Origin: an uncultured Hyphomonadaceae bacterium
GTDB lineage: Bacteria; Pseudomonadota; Alphaproteobacteria; Caulobacterales; Maricaulaceae
Assembly: GCA_913058335.1 (NCBI GenBank)
Contig: CAJXPX010000015.1
Location: 1 to 64,000, forward strand
DNA length: 64,000 bases
Reading direction: 5' to 3'
A program made the translations under genes and the position numbers. The notes beneath the pieces were generated by a model. It was not told the DNA's origin, searched no databases, and saw only the letters and a list, made by a program, of their open reading frames with translations. This document shows, one piece after another, positions 8,955 through 16,070 of this stretch (the stretch's first letter is position 1; each line of letters starts with the position of its first letter).

Positions 8955-9076
8955 CGGCGGGCCATCTGGCCCGCCGCACTCTTTTGGTGAGTCGAACGGG
9001 GCGCACCGAAAACTGATGACCGGACGAACTATGGTGCTCGAAACGGCCATCACAACCAATGCCTCAAAAGAGGCAC
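8955..9076 (+). repeat. 122-bp intergenic direct repeat, copy B
   Basis: Perfect copy of 7453-7574, placed in the same position relative to the stop of fibre gene 2 and the start of fibre gene 3. It has the same three hairpins (first 8955-8976, last 9061-9074) and the TGGTGCTCGA motif at 9032-9041. Identity of the spacer between divergent coding sequences points to gene conversion or to strong selection on the non-coding DNA. Confidence 0.9.
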
Positions 9077-9117
9077 AAACTGCCTAGTATGTGGGCATAA
9101 CAGGAAAGACTAAAACC

Positions 9118-11055
9118 ATGAAAAAACTTCTTATAGCAACCGCGTCGATTGTCGCTCTGACCGCAGGTCAAGCTTACGCGAACACATCGACAGTAGACCA
9201 AAATGGCGCGAATAACGGTGCCACTGTTACTCAAACTGACGGAACAGAAGGCGTAGCCATCATCAACCAAGGAAACGTTGAAGTCGGTTATGACGCAGAA
9301 GATAGCACTGCGTCTATCACACAACGTGACGACGACCCTGCAAGTGCAGGTTTCAGTACGCCAACGAATATGGGTACGATTAATCAGACCGGCACAAATA
9401 TGAACGCCGTTATCGACCAGACAAATGGCGACGGAAACAGTGCGACGAATACGGCGACAATTGACCAAGCGTCAGACGGAGCGTTTCTCGCAACGGGTTC
9501 TGCTGCCTCGCAAGAAGCTTCCATCACACAAAATGGTGAAGGCAATACGGCTACGTCATCGCAAGGTGGTACCAATGCATTCCCTCCTCCTACCCGTAGC
9601 GGACAAACTGTCTCTGTCTCCCAGGACGGAAACTTCAACACGGCGTCTACTAATCAAAAAGGTAACGATGGCGAAGCTAGCCTTGTTCAATTAGGCGACA
9701 TGAACAACGCAACTGTCGATCAGGGCGGAGCGACCAACATGTTTACGGCAACGCAAAACGGCAATAGTAACGTCTCCACTTCTGCTCAAAGCGGCAACAG
9801 CAATGACGCCAATGTGTCTCAAACGGGTAACGGAAACGACAGTGACGTCACGCAAGATGGCGGCAGCAACGGTTCTACAGCGTCTGTCATCCAAACCGGC
9901 GACGACAATGAGAGCAATATCACACAGACAGATGTCATTGGTGGCAATCCTGTTCCGCCGCGTTCTTCAAACGGCGCAATTGTTTCACAAACAGGGACTA
10001 GCCATTTAAGCACAGTCACCCAAGGCGGTGCTACAGACGGCAACAACATGGCTGATGTTAACCAAACCGGAACAGACCAATCAAGCACCGTGACTCAGTC
10101 TGGCGATTCATCTGTTGCTACTATTATTCAGTCGAATTCTGGAAATGAATCCTTTGTAACCCAAGAAGGTTCTGCGGGTGGAAATGCCATGATTAACCAA
10201 TCAGGTGTCGATAACACGTCCACTGTGAATCAGACATCAAGCGGATCTGTTGCAACCATCAATCAGAGCGGCGTGAGTAACTCCTCAACCTTGTCACAAG
10301 GTCGGGAAGCAACAACCAACTTCCAAACGAATGGCCAATCTGCACTGATTGAACAAAGTGGAGACGACAATGTCTCAACTGCTTCACAAAGTGGATCGCA
10401 GGGCGATTTAAACGTCAGCCAAAGTGGTGATCGTAACTTGTCAACTGTATCCCAGTCAGGCTTTGCGAATGCATCAGGTGATAGCGATCTTGGTGTTGTT
10501 GGCATCAATCAAATAGGTAGCGATAACATCAGTACAGTTACGCAGTCCGGACAGCTTTCCGATGCGACGGTTTTACAAATCTCAGATTCTAACACCGCTA
10601 CCATCAACCAAAGCGTCTCAAACAGCCCGAACCCTCCGGGCGGTCCAGACCCACGCGTTGCTACGGCGTCAATCGTACAGCAAGGTGGAACTCAAAATGT
10701 CAGCTCCATCACTCAGGAGCAGGATGATGTGAATAGTGGACGCTTGGCGTCTGCGGCCTCAACTCAGGACGGTAGTGGAAACACCAGCTCGATCACTCAG
10801 ACAAACTCTCTTGTCGCAGGTGCCGAGTCAAACAATACTGCGGACGCTTTCCAGCTTGGAGATGACAACCTGTCCACGATTGAACAAGATGGCGCATTTA
10901 ACGATGCGGATCTTGACCAGATCGGAAATAACAACATGTCCCTGATCTCGCAAATGGGAGAAGGCAACACCGCGACGGTTCTACAAGGTAGCGATGGCAA
11001 CATGTCTACTGTGACCCAAAACGGCATTGGCAACTCTGCCATGGTTACCCAATAG
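9118..11055 (+). CDS. Long curlin-repeat amyloid fibre protein 3 (CsgA-like)
   Basis: 645 residues from the ATG at 9118, with CAGGAAAG just upstream; the in-frame GTG at 9091 is too early. The signal peptide (MKKLLIATASIVALTAGQAYA) is almost that of fibre protein 1. About 28-30 curlin-like repeats follow, with conserved Gln/Asn/Ser ladders. The FQTNGQ, QGDLNVSQSG and GFANASGDSD blocks are shared with protein 1. It is the largest of the three. The set probably arose by duplication and then repeat gain or loss. It should be a major or variant fibre subunit. Confidence 0.9.
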   Translation: MKKLLIATASIVALTAGQAYANTSTVDQNGANNGATVTQTDGTEGVAIINQGNVEVGYDAEDSTASITQRDDDPASAGFSTPTNMGTINQTGTNMNAVIDQTNGDGNSATNTATIDQASDGAFLATGSAASQEASITQNGEGNTATSSQGGTNAFPPPTRSGQTVSVSQDGNFNTASTNQKGNDGEASLVQLGDMNNATVDQGGATNMFTATQNGNSNVSTSAQSGNSNDANVSQTGNGNDSDVTQDGGSNGSTASVIQTGDDNESNITQTDVIGGNPVPPRSSNGAIVSQTGTSHLSTVTQGGATDGNNMADVNQTGTDQSSTVTQSGDSSVATIIQSNSGNESFVTQEGSAGGNAMINQSGVDNTSTVNQTSSGSVATINQSGVSNSSTLSQGREATTNFQTNGQSALIEQSGDDNVSTASQSGSQGDLNVSQSGDRNLSTVSQSGFANASGDSDLGVVGINQIGSDNISTVTQSGQLSDATVLQISDSNTATINQSVSNSPNPPGGPDPRVATASIVQQGGTQNVSSITQEQDDVNSGRLASAASTQDGSGNTSSITQTNSLVAGAESNNTADAFQLGDDNLSTIEQDGAFNDADLDQIGNNNMSLISQMGEGNTATVLQGSDGNMSTVTQNGIGNSAMVTQ

Positions 11056-11076
11056 GTTCCGACCTCTTTAACACCC

Positions 11077-11098
11077 CGGCGCGCAGAGATGCGCGCCG
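11077..11098 (+). terminator. Hairpin after fibre gene 3
   Basis: Perfect 8-bp stem CGGCGCGC/GCGCGCCG with loop AGAGAT, 21 bp after the stop. It is followed by ACCTTTAATTT, so the U-tract is weak. It may work as a terminator or as a 3'-end stabiliser like the hairpins in the 122-bp repeats. Confidence 0.55.
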
Positions 11099-11109
11099 AC
11101 CTTTAATTT

Positions 11110-11124
11110 GACGCATTTTGCGTC
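11110..11124 (+). promoter_or_regulatory. Small inverted repeat ahead of the short curlin gene
   Basis: GACGCA-TTT-TGCGTC lies directly in front of TATAAT (11125-11130), a perfect -10 box placed 24 bp upstream of the start codon used below. An operator or hairpin overlapping the promoter is possible. The TTGACG at 11108 is only 11 bp from the -10 box, too close to be its -35. Confidence 0.4.
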
Positions 11125-11153
11125 TATAATCAGTTTCTATGTGGAGATCAGAC

Positions 11154-11912
11154 ATGCGTTATCTCACGACTACACTCCTCGCTCTCGGGCTCAGCGGAAT
11201 ATCTGCGGCGGCTTCAGCGCAATCGGCCACAACGGTGGAGCAGATTGGCAATCGAACAAGCGCAGTTGTCGCCCACGATGGACTCGTAAATGGCACAACC
11301 GTCACCCAATCAGGATGGGATTTTGACGCAGATGTCGAGATCGTCGGAAATTCCAATAATCAAGGTACCGATGACAACAGGATTACGCAGACCGGACATG
11401 GTTCGAGCGCGACTGTAAACATTGTTGGCGACCGCAACACATTTGATATTGTGCAAGGGGGAAATGCCTCCTCTTCCGCCAATAATCAGGCGACACTGGA
11501 TGTCTTAGGGAATGACAATATAGCCGTTATTGGCCAGACAAATGACTTTGGCGAGACCTATGCTAATGACGCACAAATCATTCAGAATGGGTCGTATAAT
11601 ATTGCGCAGATCAACCAAACGGTCTCCCCTACTTTCTTATCTGGCGGCACGAACCGCGCGGTAATCAATCAAAGAGGCGACGAGAATGAGGCCTTGATTG
11701 ATCAAAAAGGTGCTGGGAATGATGCCCAAATCGAACAGGACGGCTTCAATAATTTTGGCTCCATATCTCAACAAGGCGACGGCTATACCGCCGCGTTAAG
11801 TCAGTTGGGAGACAATCTTGATTACTCTATCACGCAATCCCCTTGCCTTGTCGGTGCCGGGGCGTGCAGCGCAATGACCATGACAGTAACCCAAACGGGC
11901 GGCGGTCTATAA
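11154..11912 (+). CDS. Short curlin-repeat protein (possible nucleator, CsgB-like)
   Basis: 252 residues from the ATG at 11154, which has GGAG 8 bp upstream; another in-frame ATG at 11139 would lack a ribosome-binding site. A signal peptide of about 22 residues (AAASAQ) is followed by some ten curlin repeats (VEQIGNRTSAVV, INQRGDENEALIDQKGAGNDAQIEQ). Repeats are less regular than in the three long proteins. The C-terminus has an unusual Cys pair (SPCLVGAGACS). Its small size and place after the major subunits suggest the minor, nucleating subunit (CsgB role) that anchors fibres at the cell surface, but CsgA and CsgB cannot be separated by eye. Confidence 0.8.
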   Translation: MRYLTTTLLALGLSGISAAASAQSATTVEQIGNRTSAVVAHDGLVNGTTVTQSGWDFDADVEIVGNSNNQGTDDNRITQTGHGSSATVNIVGDRNTFDIVQGGNASSSANNQATLDVLGNDNIAVIGQTNDFGETYANDAQIIQNGSYNIAQINQTVSPTFLSGGTNRAVINQRGDENEALIDQKGAGNDAQIEQDGFNNFGSISQQGDGYTAALSQLGDNLDYSITQSPCLVGAGACSAMTMTVTQTGGGL

Positions 11913-11937
11913 TCTGAACCTTTTTACGGCGGATATT

Positions 11938-12543
11938 ATGCAGACCAGACTTTTTTTAACCGGAGCGACCTTATCTTTAATGATGGCCGGAACCGCTTGG
12001 GCCCAAGACAATCCTATAGCCACCCTACAACTTGAAGAGTCTGCAAAACAGGTATCAAAAACAATACAAACCGATCAAATTCGTCCTGTCCAAAGTCAGG
12101 ATAAGGTTCAGTCGCGTAGCGTGGACCAAATCGGCCAACGAACTGCAGACCCGTCTTTTAGTGTTGATCAAGCCGAAGGCGGGGTAGACCGCTGTGATCC
12201 CGCTTATAAAGGGCCTGCTGAATGCGATAAATTTTCTGAGGGAGAAGCCATTTCGGCTCGGAAACGCAGTCAACGCAATCCGGAAGTGGACTTCGTTACA
12301 ACAGTTGACCCAAATTCCGGCACGTCCTTTATAGACCCCGTCGACGCCGCCAATCGGATTGGCCGCGGCGATACCAACGGCTCACAAGTTGCGGAGTCTT
12401 TAGGCCAAGACCTAATCACAAATGATCCGCCCGAAGACAATAAGGATGAACGTTTGCTTCTAGATGATTTTGGCGAATTGCCACCCGATTTTCTGCAAGA
12501 TATTCAAGGCCTCCCTCCAACTGTTGTCACAAGGGGTAATTAA
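11938..12543 (+). CDS. Unknown secreted protein of the curli locus
   Basis: 201 residues with a signal peptide ending at about residue 22 (TAWAQ). No family recognised. The mature protein is acidic and mostly polar. It has one curlin-like scrap (SRSVDQIGQR, about 60-69), two Cys in CDPAYKGPAEC, and a leucine/aspartate-rich tail. Its stop overlaps the start of the csgH-like gene by one base (TAATG), so the two are translationally coupled. No CsgE gene is seen in this locus. A periplasmic accessory or chaperone role is a guess from position only. Confidence 0.65.
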   Translation: MQTRLFLTGATLSLMMAGTAWAQDNPIATLQLEESAKQVSKTIQTDQIRPVQSQDKVQSRSVDQIGQRTADPSFSVDQAEGGVDRCDPAYKGPAECDKFSEGEAISARKRSQRNPEVDFVTTVDPNSGTSFIDPVDAANRIGRGDTNGSQVAESLGQDLITNDPPEDNKDERLLLDDFGELPPDFLQDIQGLPPTVVTRGN

Positions 12544-12929
12544 TGTTTGGACTTTTTTTAAAATCCAGTGTCGTTTTGGCGGCTCTCGCTGCCGCTTCGC
12601 CTGCGGTTAGTCATGAAAACAATGCGAAAGCTTGGATAGAGTTAGATAAAAAAGACGGCAAAGCCCAAATGCGAAGCATGGCCGAATGGCCCATGGATGC
12701 CACACTCAAATATAAACTGACATTAGAGAAAAAAAGCGCCTCTGGGCGGTCATCCACCAGTCAGGGCGGAACAGTTCAAAGCTCGGCCGGGGAAGCTGTA
12801 CAACTATCGGTCAGCTCAGTTGATTACGCATCCGGTACAGAAGTTATCGCTTCTCTTACGGTAACAGGGCCGGGGGGGCATGAAGTGACGGATGAAATCA
12901 ATCTGACGGCTGCATCACCGGAAGACTGA
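12543..12929 (+). CDS. csgH: CsgH-like periplasmic curlin gatekeeper
   Basis: 128 residues, signal peptide to about residue 23. The mature domain has alternating beta strands: KAWIELDKKDGKAQMRSMAEW, YKLTLEKKSASGRSSTSQGG, then AGEAVQLSVSSVDYASGTEVIASLTV. This pattern fits CsgH, the alphaproteobacterial counterpart of CsgC, an immunoglobulin-like protein that stops curlin from forming amyloid in the periplasm. The RSSTSQGG strand-turn region is the most family-like part. Its presence at the end of the curli transcript fits three long amyloid substrates that need to be held soluble. The last 32 bp overlap the 3' end of the convergent kinase gene. Confidence 0.8.
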   Translation: MFGLFLKSSVVLAALAAASPAVSHENNAKAWIELDKKDGKAQMRSMAEWPMDATLKYKLTLEKKSASGRSSTSQGGTVQSSAGEAVQLSVSSVDYASGTEVIASLTVTGPGGHEVTDEINLTAASPED

Positions 12930-13587
12930 CCTTAAACGTTGTCCCGCCTTGGGCATTATTGGAAAAACCAATATCCCAGCCATGAGCCTCACAAATTGCT
13001 TTGCAGATAGCTAGGCCCAGTCCAGAACCTTTAAAGTCGCTTTTGGAATGAAGGCGCATAAGAGGGTCGAAGACTTTGTCTGCCCCCTCACCTGTTATAC
13101 CAATGCCGTTATCAATGATATAAATGACTGCACTTTCATTTGTTTCGTCAAGTTTTATTAGAATGTTTGGCGACGTATCAAGAGCAACAAAGCGGCACGC
13201 ATTTTCGAGCAAATGTGTAAATAGCAGGAGCGACATATTTTGATCCGCTTTAACAGTTGGAAGACGCTGATCTTCTAGCGTAACGGATTGGCCAAACTTT
13301 AAATAGATCTGGGCGGAAACCACCTCTATAACTTCCTCTAAACTCACTTTGGTAATATCCGGAGTTTCTGTCAAACACTTCACATAGATTAGCAGGTTTT
13401 CGACCAGGTCGGACACTTCCTCGGTCGACTCTGTGAGCGCGTCTAGGTAAATTTCGCCGTCGCCTCCTAAAACGTCTGAATATTCAAGCATCATAAGTTC
13501 AGCGAACTGTCTGATTTTACGTAAAGGGGATTTTAGATCATGTCCGACCTTTTTTGATAAATCAGAGATCTGGTTTTTAGTTTTCAT
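12898..13587 (-). CDS. Soluble histidine kinase without sensor domain
   Basis: 229 residues from ATG; a TTG five codons further up (13602) is possible. No membrane segment. The H-box GHDLKSPLRKIRQFAE is only about 15 residues from the N-terminus. A HATPase_c domain follows with N-box LLENACRF, G1 DNGIGITG and G2 GSGLGLAICKAI. It lacks a dedicated sensory domain, so input must come from a partner or from the receivers encoded next to it. The gene overlaps csgH by 32 bp in convergent orientation. A link to curli or biofilm control is plausible but only positional. Confidence 0.85.
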   Translation of the reverse strand: MKTKNQISDLSKKVGHDLKSPLRKIRQFAELMMLEYSDVLGGDGEIYLDALTESTEEVSDLVENLLIYVKCLTETPDITKVSLEEVIEVVSAQIYLKFGQSVTLEDQRLPTVKADQNMSLLLFTHLLENACRFVALDTSPNILIKLDETNESAVIYIIDNGIGITGEGADKVFDPLMRLHSKSDFKGSGLGLAICKAICEAHGWDIGFSNNAQGGTTFKVSLPVMQPSD

Positions 13588-13707
13588 AACCAGAACGTCC
13601 AAGCGACAGAAAGGGAAAGACTTCTAACAGGTTCATGTTTACTCACGCCTTGTGCTTGACTCAAAAAAATGCGTTTAATTGAGCGGTCAAAGACAATCCG
13701 AAAGTAT

Positions 13708-14100
13708 TTAACGAATTGCAGATTTCAATTCGCTCAATTGGGGCCCAGCAAACTTTTTCTGGAAATATTCTTTGAGATAGAACTTTTCAACTATGTCATC
13801 GACATGCTGCCCGACTTCGCTTCGAAGAAATTCCTCATCTACCAAACTGGAAATAAGGGCTATCTCCGCTTCTCCTTTATGAGGCAACAAAACAGGCAAG
13901 GTATTTTTAGCGGAGACTCCACGCGGCATCATATTATCCAATAAAATCAAGTCGTATTTTTTGGCTTTTAAATGATCAACGGCTTCGCCCACAGTTAGAG
14001 CGAAATCGAGTTGGAACGCTTTGCCGACGGATTTCCTCAACGCAAGGTCAATAAGTTTCGCCTCAATTTTCTCATCATCAAGTAATAAAATTTGTATCAT
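13708..14100 (-). CDS. Stand-alone response-regulator receiver (Rcp1-like)
   Basis: 130 residues, a single receiver domain. The acidic pair Asp8-Asp9 and the phospho-acceptor Asp55 in YDLILLDNMMP are present. No output domain. It lies 121 bp upstream of the kinase gene on the same strand, so it is a likely partner in a phosphorelay. The strongest unknown is the final target. Confidence 0.85.
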   Translation of the reverse strand: MIQILLLDDEKIEAKLIDLALRKSVGKAFQLDFALTVGEAVDHLKAKKYDLILLDNMMPRGVSAKNTLPVLLPHKGEAEIALISSLVDEEFLRSEVGQHVDDIVEKFYLKEYFQKKFAGPQLSELKSAIR

Positions 14101-14125
14101 AAAAGTTCTTCAAACATTTTTGCAA

Positions 14126-14542
14126 TTATGCAGCAAGACGCCATTGCCGCGCAACATAGGCTATCAGACGTCTTTCATCGCTTCGCAATTCACCGTCACA
14201 TTTTGCTATTGACTGCATCGCCCTAATAATTGTGATCTTGTCCTCTACCTCTTCAAGTTGGTTCATGTGCATCTGTATTTCGCGCTCTTCGTGGCCCAAT
14301 TGCACAATTTGTAAAACCTCGTCACGGTTAAGGACAAACCAGTCTTTCAACATATGATCTGTTAAAACTAAATTTGGGCTCAAAATAGATTTTACGCGCT
14401 TTGTCATTAAAATGAACATAGTCATTTCTTCATGATAAATGCGCTTTTTGGATAAAATTACAAACATAAATATCTTGAAAATATGACGCCACTTTGAGGC
14501 GGCCAGTTCAAGAGATTCGAATTCATTGGAGTTATGAGACAT
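14126..14542 (-). CDS. Hypothetical protein with TerB-like C-terminus
   Basis: 138 residues. The C-terminal 40 residues (IIRAMQSIAKCDGELRSDERRLIAYVARQ) resemble the helical repeat of TerB-like proteins, with the acidic D-G-E-L..DE-R motif. The N-terminal half is helical and basic and matches nothing I recognise. It sits 25 bp upstream of the receiver gene and is likely cotranscribed with it. Function unknown. Confidence 0.6.
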   Translation of the reverse strand: MSHNSNEFESLELAASKWRHIFKIFMFVILSKKRIYHEEMTMFILMTKRVKSILSPNLVLTDHMLKDWFVLNRDEVLQIVQLGHEEREIQMHMNQLEEVEDKITIIRAMQSIAKCDGELRSDERRLIAYVARQWRLAA

Positions 14543-14621
14543 CTACATTGTCCTTATAGTTCCACAAAATTAGCGTCTCCAGCTTAATTTAGGCTTAACC
14601 AAACTACCATTTTGGTAGACC

Positions 14622-14647
14622 AAAAAAAAGCCGCTCCGTAGAGCGGC
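14622..14647 (-). terminator. Rho-independent terminator
   Basis: On the minus strand a 7-bp stem GCCGCTC/GAGCGGC with loop TACG is followed by eight T. It lies about 50 bp after the stop of the small secreted protein (14696-15037) and should end that transcript before the TerB-like gene. Confidence 0.85.
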
Positions 14648-14669
14648 AAAGTGAGTGCCCTAAGGACTA

Positions 14670-14679
14670 GGGGGGGGGG
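14670..14679. repeat. Homopolymer of ten G
   Basis: A run of ten G (C on the minus strand) between the stop of the gene at 14696 and its terminator. Such runs are prone to slippage in replication and in sequencing. Being in a 3' untranslated region it would not shift a reading frame. Confidence 0.9.
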
Positions 14680-14695
14680 TAAGATTGATTTAAAC

Positions 14696-15037
14696 TTAGT
14701 CGGAGTAGAGGTTTCTCATAGATGATTTCATTTTTTCTTTGTTGCTTTGAGTAATGATTTTCATAGCACCCGCCGCATAATGCGGGGTAACAACCAAACC
14801 TCGACTACTGGTTTGACGCAAAACACGGTTTTGCCGGGGTAAGGGTTCTCTTATGACCCTCATTTTTTTGGTTGTCGCAAATTCGGGGGCTTTTAATTGA
14901 TAGGAATTAAAGCCCTGAGAAGAAATTGCTTGGGTCGAAAAAGACGGGCTAGTTTTGGCAGAGCCATTATTAGCCTCAGCGCTTACAGTACCAACAGCCA
15001 AAAAAGCGGAGGTAAGAATAATTTGCGAAAGTTTCAT
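14696..15037 (-). CDS. Small secreted hypothetical protein
   Basis: 113 residues from the ATG at 15037, which is preceded by GGAGAAG; longer readings start upstream of that site. A signal peptide of about 20 residues (VGTVSAEA) is followed by a Ser/Gln-rich linker and a basic region with many Arg/Lys (RVIREPLPRQNRVLRQ). No family recognised. It has its own terminator, so it is a single-gene unit within the signalling block. Confidence 0.65.
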   Translation of the reverse strand: MKLSQIILTSAFLAVGTVSAEANNGSAKTSPSFSTQAISSQGFNSYQLKAPEFATTKKMRVIREPLPRQNRVLRQTSSRGLVVTPHYAAGAMKIITQSNKEKMKSSMRNLYSD

Positions 15038-15242
15038 TGTCACTTCTCCGGGGCGTCCGCTCAAATTCAGGATTGAATATGTAACAGCGCGATGAAACCT
15101 ATATAGCTCAAGCCATTTGACCCAAAGCTGAACCAACTAAACAGAATTACTAATTTCGCTTTAACTATAACTGTTCAGGTTGAAAGACAGAGACATTCAA
15201 AAACCAGGCTCACTGCCAACGCCTATTTATTAGGCCGTCCCC

Positions 15243-15611
15243 TTAGAGAATAGCCAGGTTTCTTGAGAGAACAGACTTTAAGTCATTTTTGTCATAAATC
15301 CCGTCAACACCCGTCACGTTCCTGTCCCTTAAATGGGAACTATCCAAGGAAGACGAAATAGCAAAAACTTTCGCGTATCCCATATGGGAACGTATTTGAG
15401 GCAAGGTTTCTAAGAGGCTCGAATAAGGAGGAAGACGGTCATCCAGAAAGACGCAATCAAAAGGCCTGTCTGCCAGAATTCTGACCGCTTCGTTTAAATC
15501 AGAGCTACATACAAGCTCGGCCTCAGAGTTCACGCCTCGGGAAAGAAACTTTCTAAATAACCTGTGTTCTATGGGATCGTCATCAATCAACAATATCCGC
15601 AAATGAGTCAT
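15243..15611 (-). CDS. Stand-alone response-regulator receiver
   Basis: 122 residues, one receiver domain. The acidic cluster IDDD (about 9-12) and the phosphorylation site VFLDD (Asp57 most likely) are clear. A Lys in IYDKNDL near the end stands for the conserved lysine. No output domain. It lies 56 bp downstream of another receiver gene on the same strand and may receive phosphate from the PAS kinase encoded further upstream. Confidence 0.85.
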   Translation of the reverse strand: MTHLRILLIDDDPIEHRLFRKFLSRGVNSEAELVCSSDLNEAVRILADRPFDCVFLDDRLPPYSSLLETLPQIRSHMGYAKVFAISSSLDSSHLRDRNVTGVDGIYDKNDLKSVLSRNLAIL

Positions 15612-15667
15612 CCCAAAACGTCAAACAAATTTTACAAGCGGAAATTTTTAACAGGAGCGAACACAGC

Positions 15668-16063
15668 TTATTCCGGCTGCAATCTTTCAAACACACTTTT
15701 ATAAATGACTTGCGCCAATTCACCATATCCTAAAAATGAATCAGGCTTGACCAGATAACCATCTGCGCCGAACTCATTTGCCATGCTTTTATCGCTCGTC
15801 TCGTCTGACCCTGAAACCATAATGACAGGATGCGACCTGGTTTTAGTGTCTTCTCTAATTGCCTTTAAGACCTGAAATCCGTCTATTCCTGGCATTCGAA
15901 TATCTAGTAAAGTCGCGAGTGGGCTTTCAGATTTAATTGTTGAAACAGCCTCTCGGCCACTAGCTAGCTCAATAATTTCCAAATCAGACTCTACCTTCAG
16001 CAATGCCTTTTTTATGAGCAGCCGATCTGTTTTATCGTCATCAATAATGAGAATTTTTCTCAT
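15668..16063 (-). CDS. Stand-alone response-regulator receiver (CheY-like)
   Basis: 131 residues. Receiver motifs are textbook: IIDDDKTD at 7-14, phospho-acceptor Asp54 in TLLDIRMPG, a conserved MVSGSD switch region, and Lys in GYLVKPDSF. It begins 7 bp after the stop of the PAS histidine kinase, so kinase and receiver are one transcription unit and a likely pair. No output domain is fused. Confidence 0.9.
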   Translation of the reverse strand: MRKILIIDDDKTDRLLIKKALLKVESDLEIIELASGREAVSTIKSESPLATLLDIRMPGIDGFQVLKAIREDTKTRSHPVIMVSGSDETSDKSMANEFGADGYLVKPDSFLGYGELAQVIYKSVFERLQPE

Positions 16064-16070
16064 ACTAACT

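Noticed and set aside
7237-9059. Two minus-strand frames (7237-7557, 8847-9059) that start with the same protein sequence
   Set aside because: The shared start comes from the antisense of the 122-bp perfect repeat; the rest is antisense of curlin repeats. No ribosome-binding site.
5773-11055. Regular DNA repeats that might suggest a CRISPR array
   Set aside because: Repeats are degenerate, in one open frame, and encode curlin-type amino acid repeats; there are no constant repeats with unique spacers.
11108-11130. TTGACG followed by TATAAT as a sigma-70 promoter
   Set aside because: The spacing is 11 bp instead of 16-18. Only the -10 box may be real, with another -35.
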